Positions 36,626 through 46,231 of a stretch of 64,000 nucleotides of DNA are shown piece after piece (the stretch's first letter is position 1; each line of letters begins with the position of its first letter). A program made the position numbers and the translations under genes. Under the pieces are notes generated by a model. The model saw only the letters and a program-made list of their open reading frames with translations, made no database searches and was not told the origin of the DNA. The stretch covers positions 426,504-490,503 of the forward strand of contig PJEW03000014.1 in the NCBI GenBank assembly GCA_002900995.3, written 5' to 3'. This DNA comes from Ganoderma boninense (lineage: Eukaryota; Basidiomycota; Agaricomycetes; Polyporales; Polyporaceae).

Positions 36626-37510
36626 TTGCCCCCTTCCATCCCAATACTGGGAAAGTCCGCCTTGCATGTCTATTGCCGACGTCGCTGTATGCGTTCCAGG
36701 CGCGTTCAATCTCTTATATGGGGCTTACAAGACGTGATAGACGTATACCCTAAAGCTTGGTTCCTACTTCGTTACAAAGATGTGTTTCTACAGTCGGGAG
36801 ATTGCACACACTTGCCTTCCATAGTAAGGAACCGCATTCCCTGTACCGATGGACCAATGCCACAGACCTCGCTAACTAATGTTCACAACAGGCATGTGGA
36901 CCCTCGACGCTCGGGTCGGGAAGTGAGGAAGACGCGAAGCGGGAACGGCGCATGCTGGACACATGAAATTAGTATTCGCAAGAGTTTGGGGACTAGCTCC
37001 ACGGTATGGGTCCGTGCACTCGTCGACAGCACCGACGACGACAAAGACTCTCAGTTGCCTGCTGTCGATCTGGCTGACAAGCTTCTCGACGAGGTTCGCA
37101 CCCTCGTACTTCATCTGCTAGTGCTTTCCGTGCGTCAGGTGCTCTCGAGCAGCGTTGACGATAGGTTTCCGCAGGGAAGACTGAGCATGGGCCAGCTGAT
37201 ATGCGAGGGTGGGGAAGAACAGACGTCGACGGCACCACCCGCTTCCTCCGCGAGGAGCAACACACCACCTCCCTCGCGCTTCTCGTTAACGCACGCGCCC
37301 AGGTCAGCCTCATGGGCCGGAAAAATACCGCCGTCTCCGACTACTCGGACTTGCGCGCGCGCGATTTCGATGTTAACGATCCCGACATCCATGCCGGAGA
37401 CGCTGAACTTTGGAGTCGCATGCGAGGGGATGGTGCTGGCGCTGGCGGGCACCGGTGTGGATGGCGAGCTAGGCGTTGCACTGCTTGCTGGTGTGTGGCG
37501 ACGTTCGTGA
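36626..37510 (+). CDS. Unrecognised 294-codon open frame
   Basis: This is the longest frame in its neighbourhood. Its second half includes AVDLADKLLDEVRTLVLHLL followed by Ser/Pro-rich sequence. A second plus frame at 37201-37515 (FLREEQHTTSLALLVNARAQ, DFDVNDPDIHAGDAELW) looks at least as protein-like, so the true coding frame here is unclear and may require splicing. No family was recognised. Confidence 0.2.
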   Translation: MPPSIPILGKSALHVYCRRRCMRSRRVQSLIWGLQDVIDVYPKAWFLLRYKDVFLQSGDCTHLPSIVRNRIPCTDGPMPQTSLTNVHNRHVDPRRSGREVRKTRSGNGACWTHEISIRKSLGTSSTVWVRALVDSTDDDKDSQLPAVDLADKLLDEVRTLVLHLLVLSVRQVLSSSVDDRFPQGRLSMGQLICEGGEEQTSTAPPASSARSNTPPPSRFSLTHAPRSASWAGKIPPSPTTRTCARAISMLTIPTSMPETLNFGVACEGMVLALAGTGVDGELGVALLAGVWRRS

Positions 37511-38368
37511 CCTGAGGATGCCGGCGGGGACGGTGTACAGCGAAAAGATTTGGGTTCGTAGCTGCACACATTTTGTTGACTGACAAGGTTGGAACTTTGG
37601 TGTTGACTTGCTTGGCAAGGACGTGCACGCAGAGGTGATCGCGGGGGATTGAGCAGGTTCCGCCGGCAAGTATGTCATTCGCTGTTGTACACGTTGTATT
37701 CCTGCTAGCTCAATGCATTGGCTTGCTCCCGTTTGGCGGTTGTGCCTCCGTTTGGCGGTTGTCAGGACTACTGAGCAGGTTGTCCGACTTGAGAAGGCAG
37801 GCGACGACAACTTCCGCCTTGTTCAATATCTTGCGAATCTTCCCTAGCTCGACGATTCACAATTCGCATGCAGTAGATGGAAGGGTGAATAAGTCGGACT
37901 CACTAGGCTTTGCAAGGCTCAATCACGCCGCGCCCATCGCCTGGGATTTTGACTCTGGGGCATGTCCCACTGTTGAATAGATCTGAGGTCCAACAGGGTG
38001 AATCAACGGGAGGTTGTGGGGTACTCGCTTGACTCACACCATGCGGATGGCGTCGAGGCTTAGGGTTCAGGGTGTGCCCCTTGTGGTAGTACTGGCTACT
38101 GCCGGACTGCGAAAATGAAGGGTTAAGGTGTGCATGGCCTTCATCCACCGAACGCCATTGGGTCTCGGAATGTCCTATATTCTGCAGTCAGCCAGATGTT
38201 TGCCTATCAAAGAAATGGAAAGGGTGCTCTCCGCTTTCTTCCCAGCACGTTCTCAATGTGATGTCGGTTCTGGAACGCTGGGGAACAGGGCAGACCACCT
38301 AAGGTTTGACGTGAGAACCGAAACGCGAGTCGATGCATGCATGACCTTATCCTCGCGGTCGTCGATGC

Positions 38369-38951
38369 ATGTCTCCTCCCACTATGCTTGAGCCCCAAGC
38401 ATTCCCTCCTCCAACAATGCGTAACCTCCCGTCCCCCTCCTCACACGGAACACGTCTTATTGGAAAATTTCCTTGCAAACCTCGTGGTACGTTGATTAAC
38501 ATTACGCCTTATCAAGACTTAAACGTTCGTCTCGGAGACGCTGAGATGGTTGCAAAACGTACACGTGTCGGCGGGAGCGCCGTTCGCCGTATTCGAAAGA
38601 GGTTTTCGTCCTCAAAGAAGAGGTTGCAGGGGAAAACATGTAAGTTAGTCATCTCCATCCTCAGATAATGTCTCACTTGTGATTTTCCTTGCAATTGGAA
38701 ATGTAGATACTCGTTACCTTGAGCAAGCATTATACAGGAAGACTGCAAAAGATGTCGATGCCTACGGCGAGATGAGTTTGGTCAAGATGTACCGTCGAAT
38801 GTGGGTTGATGCCCAGCAACGTTTGCAAGACCTAGAGGAAGTTCTGGTGAACAATGTCTCGGATGACATCATCCTGCATCAGTGGCTGCCGCTGCATCCG
38901 AAGTTTCGTCAGGAAACCTGTGTTCGCACTGAGGGCACTGAGCGCCACTGA
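38369..38951 (+). CDS. Small two-exon hypothetical protein
   Basis: The ATG at 38369 opens an exon ending at 38639 (TRLIGKFPCKPRG, then LNVRLGDAEMVAKRT, then a basic RRIRKRFSSSKKR). A canonical 67-nt intron (GTAAGT...TGTAG, 38640-38706) joins in phase to YTRYLEQALYRKTAKDVDAY and MWVDAQQRLQDLEEVLVN, with a stop at 38951. The product is about 170 residues, basic in the middle and helical at the end. The clean splice join supports a real gene, but no function is apparent. Confidence 0.45.
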
Positions 38952-39315
38952 GGCAGTACAATTTAATCTCTCCCCGTGTGAGTCTCTAGCACTTGGCATA
39001 GTTCACAGCAATAAATGACTTATTGTACAGCCATTCTAGGTCATCAGTAGCCCATATGCTAGTCTTGTACACCACCTCGCGATCGCAATGTCTATGTAAC
39101 GGACGATGGCCTGATTAGTCATAGCTTACATAACCATAGATACATACTGCATGTACGAGGCGGTGAGGGCAGTCAGCTCTCACCACCCCACTAGCGTACC
39201 CGTCGCCCTGAATACTAGGACGTTGACGAGTCACGCCCGGGGCTCGAGAGAACCCACTCTAGTGTCTTTACATCTTTTTTAACTCGCTTTTGTCTTTAAT
39301 TCTTGGCGACACTCT

Positions 39316-41015
39316 TTGATTCGCTTCGAACATCAAGACCCCTGGACGACATCTAGGCGACACTCCGTAGGATTCGCCCCGATATTCGATACCAGTCCGG
39401 ACGACTACCGGCGACACTCCGACGGATCCGCCCACCTCGAGACCGGATTCGCCCACCTCGAGACCGACCCCAACATGTCCCAGCCCGGCCACCACTCGCC
39501 CACGCGGGACCACCCACCCCACCTTTCACAACCTGCCCCGCAACGAGCAAGCGGCATTCCGCCAGCGATCGTGAGGTCTTCCCCAGCAGAGGCTGCGAGC
39601 TTCGCTACGGCGCGCTCACACGCGTCTGCACTATCCGGAGACAGTTATCACGGCACCGTCGACTCAGACGGTGTCGAGACGGTACGCCCTCATCCTCAAA
39701 ATCTTTACCGTTCGCCCCCGTCTCCATCCCCCCGACGCGTAGGTTCTGCGTCCATGCTCAGCATGGACCAGACCAGCAATGTCCGAGCACCCTTCACAGT
39801 GCTCGACGGGGCCCTGCCTCACTCGACGCCCAATGTCGAGTACGCACAGGTATGGGGTCGGCCAGTGCCCGTCGGCGTCCCAACCGACCTCGACGGCGGC
39901 TCCACGCCCGGTCAGTGCCCAGTCCGTGGGAGCTCGACAGCCCTCACCTCGAGGGCTGCTTGCACAATACAAGACGGCACTGACAACGTACCAGAATTCA
40001 CTCCAGCAACAGGTAGCTCTTCGGTCACAGCAATTGTCTGAGCATGCCAGTGACCTGTCCTCGCTGCATACTCGATCCGACGCTGTGATCCGCGAGTATG
40101 CGGAGGAGGTGCGGGCTGCGCAGTCGCGGACTAACCGCGCGATTCAAGACAATCAGCAGATGCTGTTCGATGTCGAGCGTACTATAGCAGCGTCTCGCAG
40201 ATCCCTGGGACTCCCTCCGCTCCAGACAGCTCTATCCCCCCAGCCATTACCTGTACCCCCTCCGATGTCCCGTTCCGCACCCCCATTTGACGCAGTATTG
40301 CGTGACGCCGCAAGCTACGGCGGACGCTCCCACTCGTCTCCCCTAGCTACAGGTCACGTCTCTGAGACTAGCGTCCGAGCGCCATCGGAACACAACAATC
40401 CTCCGCTGCCACGCCTGCCATCTGGATTCTGAATTGCTGGATGAATATGACCAGCGAATTGGGCGCGCAGTACGGCAACAAGGGCGGATCACGCAAGCGA
40501 TCCAACCTAGCGTAGATAATTTAGCTACTGGGGTGCACAATGTACACATGAATACAGCTCCAAGTGACGGAATGAGAGCCACGACGGCGCCTCGCGGGGC
40601 GCCGTATGCTCAACAGCCACCCCATGTTAACCAGGACCCGTACGCACCATACAGATCAACGTATGAGGCGATCCTGGAGGAACGGCATGAACGCGAGCGT
40701 CAGGAGCTCCGGCGAATGCAACGAGCCGCTGAGGGCGCGATGGCTGCGCCTCGGCCCCCAGCGACTCATGAGGCGGAGCTTGCACCCACGACGTTCGTGC
40801 GTTTCCATCCTGAAATGCACGGACAGTCAGCTTCGCACATGCAATCAGAGCACGTAGCTTGGCATCAGCCACTGCCGATTTACACGGCAGGGCAGCCCTA
40901 CAGCGTGCTTCAATCCGCATCGGGATACAGTGATACTATGGCAATCGTCAGCCTAGTGGCGGCGTTACATCAGCAAACTGGGCAGCGAGAATGCAGGATC
41001 ATACAGGCTCGGTAG
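39316..41015 (+). pseudogene. Decayed gypsy gag, N-terminal part
   Basis: Three overlapping plus frames (39316-40041, 39779-40432, 40434-41015) read on from each other across frameshifts and a stop. They are Pro/Ser-rich, then helical (EYAEEVRAAQSRTNRAIQDN, EERHERERQELRRMQRAAEG), as in the long N-terminal region of some fungal gypsy Gag proteins. The sequence resumes at about 42636 after a 1.6 kb foreign segment. I infer one old gag broken by frameshifts and an insertion. Confidence 0.45.
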
Positions 41016-42610
41016 GAGTCTGTAGCCATTGTAGTGTATCGTAAGTACCTGACGGACTCCTATAGGATGTCGTAGGGCTTTGTAGGTACCTGTAGCGTAG
41101 CACACAAGACTTTGTAGGACTATGTAGGGCTCGCAGCGGCTCATTATAGAGCTCTGTAAGGCTCTATAGATCGACCCCCACGCCACGCCAGGGGCATGCA
41201 GATGACACACTATGGGCCTGTAGGAGCCTACGAGGCTCTGCGGAGAGCGGCGGTGGACGCTGACCTCAATTATTGAAAATCAACAAGCTCAAGCAAACAC
41301 GATATAAAGGCAATACAAAATGTATTGCGTTACATAAGTACCACACCGCTATATGTACATTGTCATTAGTACACAACACGTGAACGTGAACGATTCAGGA
41401 TGGTCTCAGTACATCATCATATAGGAGAAACATTGCGAATGGATGTAAGTAGAGCAAGAATCTGGACACACACCTTGTTACCGGTGCACATGCCCGAGGC
41501 AGAAAATATAGCGACGCACCACCGGAGGGCAAATTGCGCACCACTGGAGGGCAAATTGGTCATTGACCCACTTACCTGGGTGCCTCAAAGATCACGTACC
41601 TGAATACCTGAGTAGCATATCGAGGACGTACTGAGTACCTCTGTCCTGAAGACGACGTGCTGGGATGTATAGATGACAAGCCAGCTCACGCACCTTTGAA
41701 CATTCAACACCTCAAACACAACGTGAAGCCCACAATGATAGTTGATAGGAGATCTATGATGTGACACGCATATATGCACCTGGTATAGGAGAGAGCACGA
41801 CGACAGGCAAGACGACTCAAACACACTTTTAAGACTACCGGGCCGGCAGCAGAGAATGCGAGCCAGGTTTTCATAGGATTCAGGATTCAGGAGATGGAAG
41901 GGTCAGACTGGTGAGTGAACGAGCGGAGCAAAGGAAGAAGGAGAAGGGTCATAGTGGAGGGAGTCCAAGTCGCGTCGGGGTGAGGTTGAGGACATATAGC
42001 AGCTTTATTGGGAGTTGGATGGGACCATGACGTCATACCGGAACTCGAGCAATGAAACTCGTTGGGGCAATCGAACGGCCGATTGGGGAAGGACAGCCCT
42101 CCCCACAATGAGTGACTGAGTAAACAAGCCTGAGGACTTTGGGGTGAGAGCGAAGGCGAGAGCGACAGCCGTTCCCGGGGATCCGATGCATAAGTGGGTG
42201 AGACTAAGCCTTGCCAGAGTGAATTCAGAGAGCCAGACCGGTCAGAGGTTGGGCAGAGTCTAAAGAGAAGCATGGAAGAGGGAGAGAAAGAATGATTGTT
42301 GGTACACGCATCCTGACACATGCGTATGGTAGCGGCACAGTCACGGAGGGCAAAATCATATGTGCCTTTGTAGTGCCGTGTAGTTAATGGTCGTGTCCGC
42401 CGGACACCCTGCATGGCCATGGAGGCTTTGGACGTGGCCGATGTATGAACTGCATGGCTCTATAATATTATATCGTATATGATATGAGTCTACAGGTCGC
42501 AGTCGTGTCCTGCTATTGACCGCAGGATCCTACCGGACATGGTCAGAGCCTGCGAATTATTGTAGTCCTCTATAAGGTTGTGTAGCGCCCTGCATCACTT
42601 TGCAGGTAAG
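41016..42610. mobile_element. 1.6 kb insertion rich in TGTAGG words
   Basis: This non-coding segment splits the old gag. Its left 200 bp and right 100 bp are dense in GTAGG/CTACA words (TGTAGGGCT, GTAGGACT, TGTAGGTACCTGTAG), like subterminal repeats. The ends show only a weak inverted match (TGCAGG...TACA), and no target duplication was seen. The 177-codon minus frame at 41887-42420 is not convincing. Confidence 0.35.
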
Positions 42611-42635
42611 TTGCGCTTTTGCTGATGTAGTACTC

Positions 42636-43941
42636 GTATCACTAACATCCACCTCGATGGCCTCCAGCAACAAATAATCAGAAATATTAGACATAAAACT
42701 GGGCGATCACTCCCTCTGCTCCCTGAGGGAGTGAAGCAACCAAAGATAGAGTTGCCAGAGAAATACTTATGCGGAGTCCAATGACCACCAGTCATTCTAT
42801 AGCTTGACGGTGTCCTCAATTAGATGTGGGCCTACAATTTGTGCGGGCCCGACGCTGATATACACAGACTCCGCCACCTTCGCCAGCATTTGACGAAGGA
42901 CGCTGAGGAATGGTATTCCCATGAAGTGGATCACCCATCTATCACAATTGTCCCCTCATTCAAGGAGACAATCTGCGCGATGCATGCACGGTTCATTCAC
43001 TCTAACATGGTGGCCAAGGCCACCAAAGCGTTCTCGCGATGTTCGTACGCTGCACGCGGTAGTGTTGAGAAGTATGCGGAAGACCTGAAGCAACGCGCTG
43101 CTAAGATGATTAAACATCCCAATAAGTACAAAATGAACATGAGATTGTTCCATGGGCTTCCCTCTGCCATGCAGAGAGACCTACAAGTACACCGGGGCAT
43201 ATCCTCAGAGTATTGTGCATGGGGTATCATTCTCGAAAACGCATGGCAGCTGGAGGAAGCCATAAGCGTACCGGTGGACTGATGCCATGATGTTGAACCA
43301 AACATCGAGCTACAGTCGCCACACTGGCTCCAACCTAAACGACCACCCATGCAATCACATGGACAGCTCGAGGACAACATATCAAGATCATTCTCGTTCC
43401 CAATCATGAGGATGCTCGAATGAACGACGTGACCGCCACTGTTCTATCGACTGAGGACGTTGGTGAACCTGGCCCTGGCTGCGAACACAACCATGGCAGA
43501 CAATTGCCTGACTGACCACATTTCCCACCGCACCCACCAACGCTGGGTCTCTCAGGTATGAAGGACTCAAACACGTGTTTTGCATGCAGGAAGACGGGCC
43601 ATTTTAAAAATGACCCAGTGTGCCCTAAAAATAAGGAGACAATGCAATCAGCTTCAGCTACAATTAGTACCAGGAAGCCGCGGTTCCATGCCCAGCATGT
43701 CATCTCCGAAGCAACGGGAGATGATCGCCACAATTGGGGCAGGTCTCAGTATGACTCGGACGAGTCTCCTCCAGGTTCAGATCATGAACTGGAGGGGGAG
43801 GATTTGGATGAGGCCTCAGAGATATTGCGCACCCACGCCATGTGCATAATTGAGCAAGAAGACGATCACCGGCAGATGAACAATGCAGTCACTATGCGGA
43901 AAATGCGAATTACCTCCACCATGCCTGACAACAGCGACAAT
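42636..43941 (+). pseudogene. Decayed gypsy gag, core and zinc knuckle
   Basis: The plus-strand reading PEGVKQPKIELPEKY is followed by in-frame TGA, TAG and TAG, then an open core (MWAYNLCGPDADIHRLRHLR, GSVEKYAEDLKQRAAKM). Further on is a nucleic-acid-binding knuckle CFACRKTGHF with an extended spacing before its last Cys (43576-43624). At least one stop lies where a Trp (TGG) would be expected. The frame ends where the chromovirus LTR begins at 43942. This is Ty3/gypsy Gag from an element older than the chromovirus. Confidence 0.65.
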
Positions 43942-44401
43942 TGTCATGAACGGCACGCTCAGCGCCTACCCCAGCATCTCTCTTTCCCTTTTTGGACTGT
44001 TTGCCTCCCGCGTCGTCCTTATTGTCCTCCGTTGTTTAGCAAACCCGTCCCTTGTTCTTGCCGTACAATAACTCCTGTTACCCATTGTTTCCGTCGTTAT
44101 TGTACTACATACCATTGTTCTTCCACTGGTTCCCGTGTCTATAGTTACCTATTGTCCCCGGTTCCCATTGTCCGTTACATGTATATAAGGCCTGTACTTT
44201 GCTACCTGGAGACCTCAGTTTTGACCTCTTGTCTCCAGGTAAGCCTCGCTGTATTCTCGCTCGTTAGTTACTCGCTTAATACATCTTGTCTCCAGCCTGA
44301 CTGTCGAGCCCTGCTCTGCTCTCGCTGCACAAGTGCTCGTCGATGCCCTTGCTCGTCTCGTAAGCCTCCTCCCTGATCTTACTCAACAGCCAGTCGTAAC
44401 A
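43942..44401 (+). repeat. 5' LTR of chromovirus
   Basis: A 460-bp repeat matching 50032-50491 without indels. A TATATAAG box lies at 44182-44189. Transcription starting about 35 nt downstream, at 44217, would begin with AGTTTTGACCT, the sequence that pairs with the PBS. The region around the TATA box and R start is identical in the two LTRs, while the U5 end carries most differences. Confidence 0.92.
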
Positions 44402-44403
44402 TT

Positions 44404-44414
44404 AGGTCGAAACT
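44404..44414 (+). promoter_or_regulatory. Self-priming primer-binding site
   Basis: AGGTCGAAACT lies 2 nt after the LTR and is complementary to AGTTTTGACCT (44217-44227) with one U:G wobble in 11 pairs. No tRNA-3'-end type TGG site is present. This is the arrangement known for Tf1, where the first 11 nt of the RNA prime its own minus-strand synthesis. Confidence 0.7.
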
Positions 44415-44963
44415 TCTACACGAGCACCGGCGTACTCCACACACATTCTTTCCTTCTCATACGGTACGCACTTAGATCCTCTGTGTTGGCCTAGCGTAGT
44501 ATGCACTCTAGTCACACCATCAGACGTGGTCTCAGCGCAACCTGAGGCTTGCCACTCTTAGTGGTACAGTACACGGAAAGCTCCTAACACGAGACCCCAG
44601 TACTGACAGAAGTGGTCCACCTCACAGCGTGGGAGGCTAGAGAAAGGCGGCGAAACAAAGCCAAGGCAGAACACCCTTGGCCTGTGTCTCTTGGGCTAAG
44701 ACACAGCAATAGGCTGAGGAGGCTGAGCAGACAGTGTCGGATTGTGCACCTGCCGTTTCGATTCCTGGTATAGGAAGCGAGACACCCCGTCATCCTGGCT
44801 TGTGAAGGAAAACCACATATCTTCCACCCCACTGAAGTTTAGCACGAATACTTAGCGAACACTCTTGGTGATTGGGTCGTCTGTGCACAACAACCGTGCC
44901 CTAACTGGCACTGGAGATTTCCTGACACTCCTGAGAATCGCGCACTTATTGCACCTCGCCTAT
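44415..44963. other. Chromovirus leader
   Basis: This non-coding leader lies between the PBS and the first gag-frame codons. The gag frame is open from about 44964 but has no ATG before 45395, so either the leader is spliced or translation begins at 45395. Confidence 0.5.
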
Positions 44964-45394
44964 GAGCTGAACCAGAGCACGAAGGTCTCATCCGCGATCA
45001 CCTCACCAACCCTCCAGCACCACCACACCGAGACCCAAGCAGACCCCCAGCTCGCCAAGCTGCCCTTATCGCATCCAGGAATCCCTCATTACGCCCCACC
45101 TCACACCCAACCTCACAACCCCAGAGTCGTGTCCCAAGTCGAATCCCCAGTCCCGCACGATCAACAGGGTCTCCCATTCTCGACAAGACTCTTGAACTCG
45201 TTGCAGAGTGTCTTGGACAACGACAAACCTCGACTCCTGCTTCCCCCGTTGCTTCAACTTTTAAACTCCCAAAGGCAGAGAAAAAGCCGGAAGTAAAGAA
45301 GGAACCCAAGCAAGAAACCATCAGTCTCAACACTCCACAACCCTCATCCTCTTCATCATCATCGGCTGCACCCAGTCGACCGTCCACACCCGCT

Positions 45395-46231
45395 ATGACT
45401 ACCCCGGCCCCTGCCCCACCATTCGATACCTCCAAGCTCCTTACCCAGATCGCCCCACGTGACTATGATGGGAAGTCTGCCCAGGATGGTCTCCGCTTTG
45501 TGTCTGCAGCCCAGATCTACTACACCACCCTCACAGCAGTGGCAGTCGGCACACCCCCGGAAGTGGTATGGATGACCATCCTCAGTAGGCTCACGGAAGG
45601 AGCAGCGGCTTGGGCTGGCCCCCACATTGTCACGCTTGCTGGTGGAACCAGCCCTTGGGCAAACTACAATGCATTCAAAACTGCCTTCAAGGACCACTTC
45701 TGCGCAGCCGACGACAAAAAGGCTGCCATCGCTGAACTGGTCAAGCTCTGCAAGGTGTATTGCAAGGTTGGCACTGTCCAGGAGTATATGGCCCAGTTCA
45801 ATGCGACAGCAGCACAGACCGGCTTCGGCGATGAGGATAAACGCGAACGCTACCGCTCTGGTCTACCCCCCCGGCTTCGGGATGTCCTTGCTACCAGTGC
45901 TCACGACATCTCGGACCTTACCAAGATCCAGAAGGTGGCGCTGTCGCTCGACCAGGCCCTCGTCACCAGAGAGGAAGAACGGCCGAAGTCATTTGGATGG
46001 AAGAAGAAGGGGGAGAAGGCGGCTGCTACTAGAAAAAAGCCGTTCCCAGGAAACTGCTACATCTGTGGCCAGCCCGGACATCGTAAGTATGACTGCCCGC
46101 GGTTGAAGAGTCAGCAAGCTGCTTCCTCGTCCACCGCAACTACGGAAGTAGCGGCTCTTCAGGCCCAGGTCAAGGCGATGGAGGAGAAGCTCGCGGCCCT
46201 TACGACTGCTGAGAAGAAGGAGGGTTTCTGA
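45395..46231 (+). CDS. gag: Chromovirus Gag
   Basis: This 278-residue capsid/nucleocapsid protein forms the retroelement particle. The ATG at 45395 follows a Ser/Pro-rich stretch in the same open frame (from about 44964), so an upstream, possibly spliced, start is possible. The capsid part includes YDGKSAQDGLRFV, WMTILSRLTEGAAAWAGP, YNAFKTAFKDHFCAADDKK, VQEYMAQFNATAAQTGF and RYRSGLPPRLRDVL. A CX2CX4HX4C zinc knuckle (CYICGQPGHRKYDC) is at about residues 224-237, then a C-terminal coiled coil. It ends GGT TTC TGA, with the slippery heptamer directly before the stop. Confidence 0.88.
   Translation: MTTPAPAPPFDTSKLLTQIAPRDYDGKSAQDGLRFVSAAQIYYTTLTAVAVGTPPEVVWMTILSRLTEGAAAWAGPHIVTLAGGTSPWANYNAFKTAFKDHFCAADDKKAAIAELVKLCKVYCKVGTVQEYMAQFNATAAQTGFGDEDKRERYRSGLPPRLRDVLATSAHDISDLTKIQKVALSLDQALVTREEERPKSFGWKKKGEKAAATRKKPFPGNCYICGQPGHRKYDCPRLKSQQAASSSTATTEVAALQAQVKAMEEKLAALTTAEKKEGF

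Noticed and set aside
43558..44376. 272-codon frame as one gene
   Set aside because: Its first part is the old gag zinc knuckle and the rest is translated LTR sequence; the join is the insertion border. The frame at 49996-50433 is likewise LTR.
44402..44420. tRNA-type primer-binding site after the chromovirus LTR
   Set aside because: There is no TGG start or match to a tRNA 3' end; the self-complementary 11-mer explains the position better.
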